This document shows, piece by piece, positions 1-7,675 of a stretch of DNA of 54,045 bases. A program made the position numbers and the translations under genes. The stretch lies in NCBI GenBank assembly GCA_035495555.1, contig DATJFQ010000080.1:1-54045 (forward strand). Reading direction: 5' to 3'. The DNA comes from DATJFQ01 sp035495555. Lineage in GTDB: Bacteria > Acidobacteriota > Vicinamibacteria > Vicinamibacterales > 2-12-FULL-66-21. A model generated the notes under the pieces. The model had not been told where the DNA came from and ran no database searches. It saw only the letters and a program-made list of their open reading frames with translations. Positions within the stretch are counted from its first letter, which is position 1; every line of letters begins with the position of its first letter.

Positions 1-1534
1 CACGGAGCTGGAGACGATCGACCAGCGGCCAGAACTCCGCATCGGCGCCCAGCAACGCTTGACGGCCTCGATCGAGCCAGCGATCGACGCCGGCCGTCGC
101 ACCCACTCGCCAGCGATCCGTCAGCCAGGTCCCCCCGGAGATGCCCGCGTGCGTGCGCGTCTGACGCGACGCGGCCGCGAACGTCTCGGTCTCGCGTGCC
201 ACGTCGACCTGCCATGTGCCGCGAATGAAGGGAGCTGGTGCGATGAACGCCAGCGATGCAGCGGGCCGATTGGCCCACCATCGCCAGGTTGCGTCAATCC
301 GCTCGCCGCCGCCTGTCAGACTCGCCAGGCTTGCGTCGAGCTGACGATTCACTGCGGCGCCCACACCCAATGCAGCGAGCGCCGGTACGCCGCGGGGATA
401 CGCGTCGCGCTCGACAACAGCGACGTCGACCTGCGCAACCCTCGTGTCGACCGGGTGAAACCCGACGTGCGCCGTCGCCAGGGACGGCACGGCGGACACA
501 CGACGCTGCGCGAGGCGGAGCCGCGAAGACGTCAGCAGCTCGTGCGGCGCGAAACCCGCCGCGCCGGAGACGATGCCGTAGCGCGTGCGGGCAAGACCGG
601 AAACGTTGACGAGATCGACGCGCGGTTCGCCCGCGTGATTCCAGGCGTCGAGCGCGCCCGCATCATCCCCCAGCAGGAACCGCGCGGTTCCAAGCAGTTG
701 CCAGGCGTACTGGTCGCCTGCATCCAGATCAACCGCTTGCGAAGCGTTTGCAGCTGCGGCGGACCACTTCCTTTCGATCGCATCGACCCCGGCCAGTTCC
801 CGCCACGGGGCGGACGCGTGCGGACAGGCGCCCGCGGCCTGGTGCAACAGCGAACGGGATGCGGATCGATCCGTTTCGGCCGCAGCGATTCCGCGCGTGA
901 CGAGCGCTGAACAGGACGCCGGCGGATCCGGAGCCGTCAGTTCGGTTTCTTGGGGCGCTGCATCCAGATTGGCAGGAGGAAGCAGCGTGAGCATCCATCT
1001 GTCCGTTGCCGTCCAGCGGCGGTCGAAGTCGCTGTTCGGCAGGGTCCGGTCCGGCGCGCGCGCGGGATCGTGGAACGTCGTCTGTCGGTCGGAGCGCTTC
1101 ACGACGACCACGTAGTGATAGCGGCCCCGGGCAGCTTCGATGAGCGCGATCACGGGACGGCGCAGCGCGAGCTGCTCCTGGAGACGCGCCGGATTGCCTG
1201 ATTCGGCTTGCGCCGTCCATCCACGCGTGTCGAGCGCGGAGACGAGCGCGCCTGTGCGAATCCCTCCCGCCGAATGGTCGACGAGGGGCGCGAACGCGTC
1301 CGCGTAAATATCCCGCGCTCCCCAGTAACGCATGACCATTGCGGCCGCGGCGCCGCCGCAGAGATCTTCGGACTGGGGCAGATACGGTACGCTGAGCGCG
1401 CCCGAAGCTGTTCCGGGCGGCTGCTGATCGGCGCGGGCTGGCTGTGCGGCGGTCGATGGAGACAACGCGGCCGCCGCGAGAAACGCGGCGGCCGTATGAA
1501 TGAGACGCCGGGCGCGCGGCGGTCGCCGCCTCAC
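1..1534 (-). CDS. Secreted C39-family cysteine peptidase with TPR-like and probable beta-barrel regions (partial)
   Basis: The reading frame is open from a GTG at 1534 to the window edge, 511 codons without a stop. The GTG overlaps the stop of the upstream gene (GTGA), so the two are translationally coupled. Residues 1-30 form a signal peptide. A papain-like C39 peptidase domain follows, with nucleophile Cys59 in QSEDLCGGAAAAMV, His140 in RYHYVVVV and Asp156 in FHDPA; this Cys-His-Asp layout is the family triad. Residues about 215-310 look like TPR helices (QAVDLDAGDQYAWQLLG). After about residue 340 the pattern becomes alternating polar/hydrophobic with aromatic-rich strands (WRWWANRPAASLAF, GTWLTDRWRVGAT), as in an outer-membrane beta-barrel. 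PA2778-type peptidases have the first two parts. The C-terminal part is an extension whose nature is inferred, and its end lies outside the window. The substrate is unknown. Confidence 0.8.
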   Translation of the reverse strand, partial: MRRRPPRARRLIHTAAAFLAAAALSPSTAAQPARADQQPPGTASGALSVPYLPQSEDLCGGAAAAMVMRYWGARDIYADAFAPLVDHSAGGIRTGALVSALDTRGWTAQAESGNPARLQEQLALRRPVIALIEAARGRYHYVVVVKRSDRQTTFHDPARAPDRTLPNSDFDRRWTATDRWMLTLLPPANLDAAPQETELTAPDPPASCSALVTRGIAAAETDRSASRSLLHQAAGACPHASAPWRELAGVDAIERKWSAAAANASQAVDLDAGDQYAWQLLGTARFLLGDDAGALDAWNHAGEPRVDLVNVSGLARTRYGIVSGAAGFAPHELLTSSRLRLAQRRVSAVPSLATAHVGFHPVDTRVAQVDVAVVERDAYPRGVPALAALGVGAAVNRQLDASLASLTGGGERIDATWRWWANRPAASLAFIAPAPFIRGTWQVDVARETETFAAASRQTRTHAGISGGTWLTDRWRVGATAGVDRWLDRGRQALLGADAEFWPLVDRLQLR

Positions 1535-1920
1535 TTCAGCGCAAGGATCAGGATGACAATCAAGAGCGCGATGATGATCGTCGTCGTCGAGATGACGATC
1601 GTGCTTGCGCCGCCGGCGAGCTGCGCGTTCACCGTGCGCGCCTGAGCCGCGGCCTGAGCGAGATCCTGCCCGTGCAGGGTCGACACTGCCGCCTCGGCCT
1701 TGTCGAGCGGCAGCCCGGCCTTCGTGGCCGCGTCCTTCACCGCAGGCTGCTGCAGGAACTCGTGCAACGCGGCGCGGTCCGCCTGTTCCTGCGTGACGCG
1801 CTGCTGCACGGCCTGATCGAGCGCCGATTTGTTGACAACGTGGGTCTGCTGCGCCCACGCCACCGGCGCGCACAACGTGAGCGCAAGCGTCGTTCCGAAA
1901 AGTGCCCGAAGCATCTGCAT
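1531..1920 (-). CDS. PA2779-like small exported membrane protein
   Basis: This is a 129-residue protein. The ATG at 1920 was chosen over more distal in-frame starts because a strong Shine-Dalgarno sequence (AGGAGG, 1927-1932) lies just before it and a signal peptide follows at once (MLRALFGTTLALTLCAP, cleaved near AWA-QQ). The middle is helical and rich in Ala/Gln/Glu (ALDQAVQQRVTQEQADRAAL). The C-terminus is one membrane segment (TTTIIIALLIVILILALK). This layout of signal, short helical region and terminal hydrophobic helix matches the PA2779 family. In pseudomonads that gene sits next to a C39 peptidase of the PA2778 family, exactly the arrangement here with a 4-nt overlap. Its biochemical role is not known. 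It may anchor or chaperone the peptidase in the envelope, which is inference. Confidence 0.75.
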   Translation of the reverse strand: MQMLRALFGTTLALTLCAPVAWAQQTHVVNKSALDQAVQQRVTQEQADRAALHEFLQQPAVKDAATKAGLPLDKAEAAVSTLHGQDLAQAAAQARTVNAQLAGGASTIVISTTTIIIALLIVILILALK

Positions 1921-2076
1921 GAGGTTCCTCCTGCCGAAAGACATCGTCGGTCGTGGTTCTCCGAGTGGAGGAACAAGCATCTTCTGTGCCGCGTGGACGC
2001 CGTCGGCACGGCATCGTTGCTCCGGCGACGCTCGGAGCGTGGGGAACACCGACATGACGATGAGGCACGACTGGCT

Positions 2077-2108
2077 CCAACTCCCAACCAATTCCCAACT
2101 CCCAATTC
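2077..2108. repeat. Heptad repeat, CCAACTC family
   Basis: About four and a half degenerate 7-nt units (CCAACTC, CCAACCA, ATTCCCA, ACTCCCA, ATTCGCA) lie in the gap between the PA2779-like gene and vanZ. The same family, on either strand, recurs at 43141-43157 and 44575-44658. The remaining 1921-2149 sequence shows no convincing gene. Confidence 0.7.
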
Positions 2109-2149
2109 GCAAAGGGGTGGAGTTCGGAGGGTGGGTGTGCGCGACCGTG

Positions 2150-2521
2150 CTACGGAAGCGGTCGCCGGCGCCAGAGCGATGCGCTGGCAGCACCCAGCAG
2201 CGTACCGACCGTGTTCATCGTCACGTCCGTCATCGACGGGTCACGCTTCGCGCAGTAGAGCTGCATCGACTCGGCGCCGACCGAGACGGTCAGCGCCATC
2301 AGCAGTACCGTCAGCGTGCCGCCGGGACCGCGCCGCTCGGTTTTGAAGGTCCAGCCGAGCGGCAGGAACATCAACGTGTTGATGATCATGTCGGTCGCCT
2401 TGTCGTTGCGGCTCGTGAACGGCACCCACGTGACGTGGTCCCACTGCGGTTGGTGCAGCACGCCGTACCACGGCCCGCTGCCGATGAAAATCAGCACGAC
2501 CCACGCCTGCCAGAACTTCAA
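2150..2521 (-). CDS. VanZ-like membrane protein
   Basis: The 123-residue protein has four hydrophobic segments (about 5-22, 44-57, 68-84, 98-113) and the family pattern DMIINTLMFLPLGW followed by ESMQLYCAKRDPSMTDVTMNTVGTLLG, in which the DxxxNTxGxxxG element is typical of VanZ/teicoplanin-resistance proteins. The start is a TTG whose TTGA overlaps the stop of the pyrophosphatase gene, so it is probably translated by coupling. No ATG in this frame fits as well. The function of stand-alone VanZ proteins outside glycopeptide-resistance clusters is unclear. No other van genes are present, so resistance should not be assumed. Confidence 0.8.
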   Translation of the reverse strand: MKFWQAWVVLIFIGSGPWYGVLHQPQWDHVTWVPFTSRNDKATDMIINTLMFLPLGWTFKTERRGPGGTLTVLLMALTVSVGAESMQLYCAKRDPSMTDVTMNTVGTLLGAASASLWRRRPLP

Positions 2522-3078
2522 TGGGCGCTCGCCTTGAATCGCAATTCGCCGCGGCGCATCTGCCGGTACATGTCGAGCGCCGACCGGATGATCCGCACGG
2601 CATCGTCGGGTCCGAGCATTTCTTCGACGATCACCTGCTTGTTTTCGAGCACCTTGTAGTCTTCGAAGAAGCGCTGGATTTCGCGGAGCTGGTGGGACGG
2701 GAGCTGGGATTTATCGGTGTAGTCCGCGAACGCCGGGTCTTTCACGCTCACCGCAACGATCTTGTCGTCGATGCCTTTTTCGTCGCGCATCCGCATCACG
2801 CCGACCGCGCGCGCGTCGACGATCGTCAAGGGTGTGACCGGCTCCTGCCCGAGGACGAGCGCATCCAGCGGGTCGCCGTCGTCGCAGAACGTGCGCGGCA
2901 CGAACCCGTAATTCGCCGGATAGTGGACGGCGCTGTAGAGCACGCGATCGAGCCTCAGCAGCCCGGTCTCCTTGTCGAGTTCGTATTTGTTCTTGCTTCC
3001 CGCCGGGACTTCGATGATGACGGGAAAGGCGTCCTTCACGAGCGAGTCGTCCACGTAACAGTCATGCCACGGATGCAT
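2518..3078 (-). CDS. ppa: Inorganic pyrophosphatase (family I)
   Basis: This 186-residue soluble enzyme hydrolyses PPi to two phosphates. Family I motifs are clear: VIIEVPAGSKNKYELD near the N-terminus, HYPANYGFVPRTFCDDGDPLDALVL with the metal-binding DxDPxD-like cluster (DDGDPLDALV), and the later VKDP and HQLREIQRFFEDYK stretches. The start at 3078 (MHPWHDCY) gives the usual family length; longer in-frame extensions run back into the promoter region of the divergent PPK2 gene. No Shine-Dalgarno sequence is visible. It is followed by vanZ with a 4-nt overlap. Pyrophosphate removal next to a polyphosphate kinase suggests shared phosphate metabolism, although a PPi-type phosphofructokinase elsewhere in the window would compete for the same PPi. 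Confidence 0.95.
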   Translation of the reverse strand: MHPWHDCYVDDSLVKDAFPVIIEVPAGSKNKYELDKETGLLRLDRVLYSAVHYPANYGFVPRTFCDDGDPLDALVLGQEPVTPLTIVDARAVGVMRMRDEKGIDDKIVAVSVKDPAFADYTDKSQLPSHQLREIQRFFEDYKVLENKQVIVEEMLGPDDAVRIIRSALDMYRQMRRGELRFKASAH

Positions 3079-3125
3079 GATCCACAGGGTACACCGGGGG
3101 CCGGTGCGTTGTTCACGGATTCCGC

Positions 3126-3131
3126 TACACT
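3126..3131 (+). promoter_or_regulatory. -10 element of PPK2, probably leaderless
   Basis: TACACT ends 7 nt before the ATG at 3139, so transcription would begin at or next to the start codon. No good -35 hexamer stands at the usual distance and no Shine-Dalgarno sequence precedes the ATG. Confidence 0.5.
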
Positions 3132-3138
3132 CCTCTGC

Positions 3139-3999
3139 ATGAAGGTCGAGCGATACGTCGCACCCACGAACGGACGTTTCAGGCTGAAAGACGTCGACCC
3201 GGACGACCACGGATCCATCCCGTCGAAATCCGCCGCGGAGTCGCTGCTGGCCCGGAGCGTCGAGCGGCTCCACGCGCTGCAGGAAGTTCTCTACGCCCAG
3301 GACCGCTGGGGCGTGCTGCTCATTCTCCAGGCGATGGACACTGCCGGCAAGGATGGCGCGATCGAGCACGTCATGAGCGGCGTGAACCCGCAGGGGTGCC
3401 GCGTCGTGTCGTTCAAGCGGCCGTCAGCCGAAGAACTCGACCACGACTACCTCTGGCGCGCCGTGCGCGAGCTGCCCGCGCGGGGCGACATCGGCATCTT
3501 CAACCGTTCGCATTATGAAGAAGTGCTCGTGGTCAGGGTTCATCCGGAAGTGCTGGCATCGGAGAAGCTGCCGCCGCGCCTGGTCACGTCGAAGATCTGG
3601 GATCAGCGATACGAGGACATCAACGCGTTCGAAAAGTACCTCTCTCGCAATGGCTACATCATCCGGAAGGTGTTCCTGCATATTTCAATGGAGGAACAGC
3701 GGAAGCGGCTGCTCGCACGGCTCGACTCGCCAGAGAAGCTCTGGAAGTTCGAAGAAGGCGATCTCGCGGAACGCGCGCTGTGGAAGCAATACATGACGGC
3801 GTATGAAGAAGCTATTCGTGCAACGAGCACGAAACACGCGCCCTGGTATGTCGTCCCCGCAAATCACAAATGGTTTGCCCGGCTTGCGGTCGCGAACGTG
3901 CTCATTGACGCGCTGGAGTCGCTGGAGCTGAGCTATCCGGCAGTGGACGCCAAGCGTCGGCGGTTTCTCGTCTCCCTGCGCGACAAGCTCGCGCCGTAG
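3139..3999 (+). CDS. Polyphosphate kinase 2 family protein
   Basis: This is a 286-residue PPK2-family phosphotransferase, which moves phosphate between polyphosphate and nucleoside mono- or diphosphates. The P-loop is at residues 64-73 (QAMDTAGKDG), the Walker B region is GDIGIFNRSHYEEVLVVRV, and the lid has the family RLLARLDSPEKLWKF and GDLAER segments. C-terminal APWYVVPANHKWFAR is also characteristic. The ATG at 3139 gives the normal one-domain PPK2 length. Upstream codons remain open but lie antisense to ppa and are not plausible coding sequence. The gene is divergent from ppa and probably leaderless. Whether it prefers AMP, ADP or both cannot be read from the sequence with certainty. 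Confidence 0.93.
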   Translation: MKVERYVAPTNGRFRLKDVDPDDHGSIPSKSAAESLLARSVERLHALQEVLYAQDRWGVLLILQAMDTAGKDGAIEHVMSGVNPQGCRVVSFKRPSAEELDHDYLWRAVRELPARGDIGIFNRSHYEEVLVVRVHPEVLASEKLPPRLVTSKIWDQRYEDINAFEKYLSRNGYIIRKVFLHISMEEQRKRLLARLDSPEKLWKFEEGDLAERALWKQYMTAYEEAIRATSTKHAPWYVVPANHKWFARLAVANVLIDALESLELSYPAVDAKRRRFLVSLRDKLAP

Positions 4000-4035
4000 C
4001 CCACGGCCTGGCATGCGATTGGCTCGCTCACCCGC

Positions 4036-4404
4036 ATGCGCATCGTGTACAGCGCGATCTTCGTCGGATTTGCAGTCGTCGGCTTCGCGGGTGTATGCAA
4101 CACCCACAGTCCCGTGACGAAGGAGCTCTCATCGACGAATCTGTCGCCGCCCCATCTGCTCGCCAGGGGCTCGGCGCCAATGGGTTCCGACTCCACCATT
4201 ACTGTTCAGACCGAATTCTTGCAGCCGGTCGTCGTTGGCGACGGCTCGGGCGAGCCCGGCGACAACGTGTCGCGGTCGCAGGTGCAGCGCGCCGTCCGGC
4301 GTCAGCCGGCACCCGGGTCGAGGTCGCGGCTCGCCCGGTTCGTGTTCGGTGACGGGCAGTTTCGGCCGCGACCGTTCCCGACGCCTGCGTCCGACCTGAA
4401 GTAA
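4036..4404 (+). CDS. Hypothetical small exported protein
   Basis: This is a 122-residue frame between PPK2 and pdxH. It opens with a hydrophobic stretch (IVYSAIFVGFAVVGFAGVC) that looks like a signal peptide and could end in a lipobox (FAGVC). The rest is Ser/Pro/Arg-rich, ending FGDGQFRPRPFPTPASDLK. Third codon positions are mostly G or C, as in neighbouring genes, which favours real coding. There is no recognisable domain and no clear Shine-Dalgarno sequence. It may be a lineage-specific lipoprotein or a chance frame. Confidence 0.4.
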   Translation: MRIVYSAIFVGFAVVGFAGVCNTHSPVTKELSSTNLSPPHLLARGSAPMGSDSTITVQTEFLQPVVVGDGSGEPGDNVSRSQVQRAVRRQPAPGSRSRLARFVFGDGQFRPRPFPTPASDLK

Positions 4405-4453
4405 AACGTGTGCGATTGATTGTCCGGCTGAGATCGCGGATCCTTGGGATCTC

Positions 4454-5035
4454 GTGACCGCAACTGTTGATCCCGTCGACACCTATCTCGCCGCCGCAGC
4501 ACGGGCAGCCGCACGCGATATCGATACGGCCCCCGTCGCGCTCGCGACCTGCGACGTCTCCGGTCAACCGTCCGTGCGCATCGTCCTGCTCCGGCACGTC
4601 GACCGGCGCGGCTTCGTCTTTTACACGAACTACAACAGCCGGAAGTCGCGGGCGCTCGACCGCAATCCCAGGGCGGCGCTGTGCCAGCACTGGGTCGCTC
4701 TCGAGGAGCAGATTCGCGTCGAGGGACGCGTCGAGCGGGTCTCGGACGCGGAATCCGACGCGTACTTCAGCGGCCGTCCTCGCGAGAGCCAGATCGGCGC
4801 GTGGGCCTCGGATCAGAGCGCGGAACTCGATGAGCGCGCCACGCTCGACGCGCGGGTGCAGGAGTTCACCGCGCGCTTCGAAGGCCAGTCCGTACCACGC
4901 CCGCCGTTCTGGGGCGGCTACCGGATCATTCCTCACTCGATAGAGTTTTGGTACGGGCGCCCCGGCCGCCTGCACGAGCGCGTCGTCTACACCCGCACCG
5001 GCGTGGGCTGGGATCAACAGTATTTGTATCCGTAA
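4454..5035 (+). CDS. pdxH: Pyridoxamine/pyridoxine 5'-phosphate oxidase
   Basis: The 193-residue FMN enzyme oxidises pyridoxamine or pyridoxine phosphate to pyridoxal 5'-phosphate in the B6 salvage and final biosynthetic step. Family signatures are present: SVRIVLLRHVDRRGFVFYTNY with the FMN-binding RxVLL-type strand, NSRKSRALDRNPRAAL, SRPRESQIGAWAS-type sequence, and the C-terminal RLHERVVYTR...QQYLYP that closes the PLP/FMN site. The start is a GTG at 4454, and the length is slightly short compared with the E. coli enzyme, as is common for the bacterial core form. It is convergent with the permease gene that follows. Confidence 0.93.
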   Translation: MTATVDPVDTYLAAAARAAARDIDTAPVALATCDVSGQPSVRIVLLRHVDRRGFVFYTNYNSRKSRALDRNPRAALCQHWVALEEQIRVEGRVERVSDAESDAYFSGRPRESQIGAWASDQSAELDERATLDARVQEFTARFEGQSVPRPPFWGGYRIIPHSIEFWYGRPGRLHERVVYTRTGVGWDQQYLYP

Positions 5036-5052
5036 TTGCTCGCGTCGCGAGA

Positions 5053-7446
5053 TCAGTCGGCGCGCAGCGCGTGCATCGGATCAACACGGATGGCGCGGCG
5101 CGCGGGTACATACGACGCCGCGATGGTGATGAGCGTGATCCCGGCGCACGTGAGCGCGATCACCGTCGGGTCGAGCGGACTCACCTCGAACAGCATCGTC
5201 TGCAGGGTGCCGGTCAACAGGCGCGCTCCCAACAGACCAATCGCGAGTCCGATACCCGCGAGCACGAGTCCCTCCCCGATGATCAGCCGCAGCACCGCCC
5301 GTCGATCCGCACCCAGCGCAACGCGGATCCCCAGCTCGCGCGTTCGCTGCGCGACTGAATATGCGATGAGACTGTAGATACCCACCGTGGCGAGCAGCCC
5401 GGCGAGGATGCCGAACACCGACGTCAGCACCGAGGTCAACCGCGCCGTGCCGGCGGAGGTCGCGATGACCGTCTGCATCGTTCGTGGCTTCACCAGCGGA
5501 AGCTCGGAATCGATGGCCGAAATCCGCTGCCGGATCGCGGGCAACAACGACGCCGGATCGCTCAACTCGGTGTGCACCACGACGGCCATCGTATTTTGCG
5601 GAAACTGCGAGAGCGGAAAGAAGGATTCCGGAACCGGCACCGACGCCAGACTCTGCGAGCGCGTATCGCCGACGACTCCTACGATCTCGTTGTCGTTCGC
5701 CGTGCCTGGACCGAACGAAATCCGCTGACCGATAGGATTGCCCTTGGGCCAGAACCTTTCCGCCATCGTCTGATTGATGATCATGACCTGGGTGCTTTTG
5801 GCCGTGTCGGTTGCGTTGAAGTTTCGCCCTTTCAGCAACGGGATCCCCATCGCCTGGAAGTACTCGGAGGTAATCGCACGAATTTCGACGATCGGTGCGC
5901 GGTCCTGCTGCGGAAATGGAGGACGGCCCACGATGTTGAAGGAAGTGTTGTAGCCGAAATTCACGAGCGGCAGCATGTTGATGGCACCCGCGGCCTGAAC
6001 GCCCGGCACGCTCTTCACCTCGTCGAGGACGCGATCGTAGGACTGGGTCAATCGATCGTTCGAGTACCGGCTGCCCGGAAGAGAGAGACCGAAGGTCAGC
6101 ACGCCGTCCGGGCGAAATCCACCGTATTGCGCCTGGAGGCGGAGCAGGCTTTTCACCATCAATCCGGCACCCACGACCAACACCATCGCGATCGCGATTT
6201 CCGCGACGACAAGCACGCGGCTGGCACCTTTCGCGGCGCCGCTGCTGCCGCCTCTCACGTTTGTGTCGCGCAGACCGTCGTTCGGATCCGTCTGAAATCC
6301 GCGCCGGGCAGGCGCCACTCCGAACACCAGGCCGGTCACGATCGCCGCGGCGAGGGTGAAGAGCAGCACCTGTGTATCGATCCCGATGCTCTGAACGCCG
6401 CCGAAGTTTGCCGGGGCGTACGACAGGAACATACGCAGCAACCAGCTCGCGACCAGCACTCCAACGATCCCCCCTGCGCAGGACAGCAGGATGCTTTCGG
6501 TGAGGAGCTGGCGCACGAGCCGAAATCGGCCCGCGCCAATTGCGGCGCGAATCGACAGCTCGCGCTGACGCCGGACGCTGCGAGCCAGGAGGAGATTGGC
6601 GACGTTCGCGCAGGCGACCAGCAGCACGAATGCGACGGCGCCCTGCATCATCAGCAGCATCTGGCGATTGAACTGGGTCAGGAATTCCTGCAGCCCGATC
6701 ACCTTCTCGTCGCGTTGAAGTTTCAGCGGCGCGTTGTACGCCGTCGACAGCGCGCGAAGATCGTCGCTGGCCTGCTGGACGGTCACGCCAGGCTTTATCC
6801 GGCCGACGAGCTTGAGGAAATTCCCCAGATTATTCGAGTTCGCCGGTACAGCCAGCGGGACCCACACGTCCGTTCCCGCCGGGTAATTGAACGACTGCGG
6901 CATGATGCCGGCCACGGTATACGCCTCTCCGTTCACCGTCATCGCCTGGCCGACGATGCGTGCGTCGCCGCCGAACCGCCGCTGCCACAATGCCCAACTG
7001 AGGACGATTGCTTTTCCGCCGTTGGGCACGTCGTCGTCGCGGTTCAGCCATCGTCCATACGCCGGCGACACCTCGAAGACCTTGAAGAAATCGCCCGAGA
7101 CGCGCATCGCTGCCGCCTGCTGCGGCTCGCCGCGACCGGTGATCGTCACCGTGCCCGGCGCCAGGGCCCCGAGCGCCGTGAGTGTACGGGCGCCGTCGCG
7201 CAGCGCGAGATACTTCGGCCACGAGACAGCGGCGTACGGGACTGCGGGGAAGGTGTCGTACGCGAATATCAGCTGCTGCGGTTGCGGGAACGGCAGCGGT
7301 TTCAGCAGGATCGCGTAGACGACGCTGAAGACGGCGGTGTTGGCGCCGATCCCGAGCGCGAGCGCCAGAATCGCCGTCAGCGCGAACGCGGGCTGGCGGA
7401 TGAACGTGCGGAGGCCGTAGCGGATATCGTGAAGGATCTGTTCCAC
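5053..7446 (-). CDS. Orphan MacB/FtsX-type ABC permease (acidobacterial duplicated type), copy 1
   Basis: This 797-residue inner-membrane protein carries two MacB-like halves. Each has a periplasmic core domain and an FtsX permease domain: TM near 20-40 (LTAILALALGIGANTAVFSVV), a TM cluster about 265-390, a second single TM about 420 (VLVVAEIAIAMVLVVGAGLMV), and a final TM cluster about 680-790 ending YVPARRAIRVDPMHALRAD. The duplicated layout and conserved N-terminus (DIRYGLRTFIRQPAF) match the permeases that are greatly expanded in acidobacteria and lack an adjacent ATPase. There is none here either. The start is GTG at 7446. Substrate and energising ATPase are unknown; it is not the PadR-linked form, as no PadR gene is adjacent. 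Confidence 0.88.
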   Translation of the reverse strand: MEQILHDIRYGLRTFIRQPAFALTAILALALGIGANTAVFSVVYAILLKPLPFPQPQQLIFAYDTFPAVPYAAVSWPKYLALRDGARTLTALGALAPGTVTITGRGEPQQAAAMRVSGDFFKVFEVSPAYGRWLNRDDDVPNGGKAIVLSWALWQRRFGGDARIVGQAMTVNGEAYTVAGIMPQSFNYPAGTDVWVPLAVPANSNNLGNFLKLVGRIKPGVTVQQASDDLRALSTAYNAPLKLQRDEKVIGLQEFLTQFNRQMLLMMQGAVAFVLLVACANVANLLLARSVRRQRELSIRAAIGAGRFRLVRQLLTESILLSCAGGIVGVLVASWLLRMFLSYAPANFGGVQSIGIDTQVLLFTLAAAIVTGLVFGVAPARRGFQTDPNDGLRDTNVRGGSSGAAKGASRVLVVAEIAIAMVLVVGAGLMVKSLLRLQAQYGGFRPDGVLTFGLSLPGSRYSNDRLTQSYDRVLDEVKSVPGVQAAGAINMLPLVNFGYNTSFNIVGRPPFPQQDRAPIVEIRAITSEYFQAMGIPLLKGRNFNATDTAKSTQVMIINQTMAERFWPKGNPIGQRISFGPGTANDNEIVGVVGDTRSQSLASVPVPESFFPLSQFPQNTMAVVVHTELSDPASLLPAIRQRISAIDSELPLVKPRTMQTVIATSAGTARLTSVLTSVFGILAGLLATVGIYSLIAYSVAQRTRELGIRVALGADRRAVLRLIIGEGLVLAGIGLAIGLLGARLLTGTLQTMLFEVSPLDPTVIALTCAGITLITIAASYVPARRAIRVDPMHALRAD

Positions 7447-7561
7447 GCGATCGGGAAGGTCAACGTCCGTGCCACTCGCGAGTGAGGCAGAATCGGCGTC
7501 ATTTGCCGTTCGCCCCTGGCCGCGGTCCCTCGCGCGCGACTCTGCGTCGCGCCCGCGGGAC

Positions 7562-7657
7562 GGGGTCAGACCCCGGTCGTCGGATTACCCACTCCACCGC
7601 CGCGTCGCTGTGTCACCGCGCGGCCGGGGTCAGACCCCGGTCGTCAGATTACCCACT
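7562..7657. repeat. Direct repeat of a palindrome-bearing 32-nt unit
   Basis: Two copies, 7562-7593 and 7626-7657, differ at one position. Each begins with the palindrome GGGGTCAGACCCC and continues GGTCGTCRGATTACCCACT. They sit 64 nt apart in the 229-bp gap between the permease and the zinc-ribbon gene. The look is that of a REP-like interspersed element; no transposase is nearby. Confidence 0.75.
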
Positions 7658-7675
7658 TCGGCGGGGGCCGCCGCG

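Noticed and set aside
59..910. Plus-strand open frame of 283 codons
   Set aside because: It is antisense to the C39 peptidase frame, which has a signal peptide, a complete catalytic triad and an overlap with its upstream partner. The plus-strand translation is Arg/Pro/Gly-rich and shows no domain.
2150..2521. Glycopeptide resistance locus
   Set aside because: VanZ-like proteins are widespread; no vanHAX or regulator genes are present.
2521..3138. N-terminal extension of the PPK2 reading frame
   Set aside because: The frame is open because it mirrors the ppa gene on the other strand. PPK2 homology and normal length begin at ATG 3139.
5572..7485. Plus-strand open frame of 637 codons
   Set aside because: It is antisense to the orphan permease. 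The translation is rich in His, Arg and Gln without any domain, as expected for a GC-rich shadow frame.
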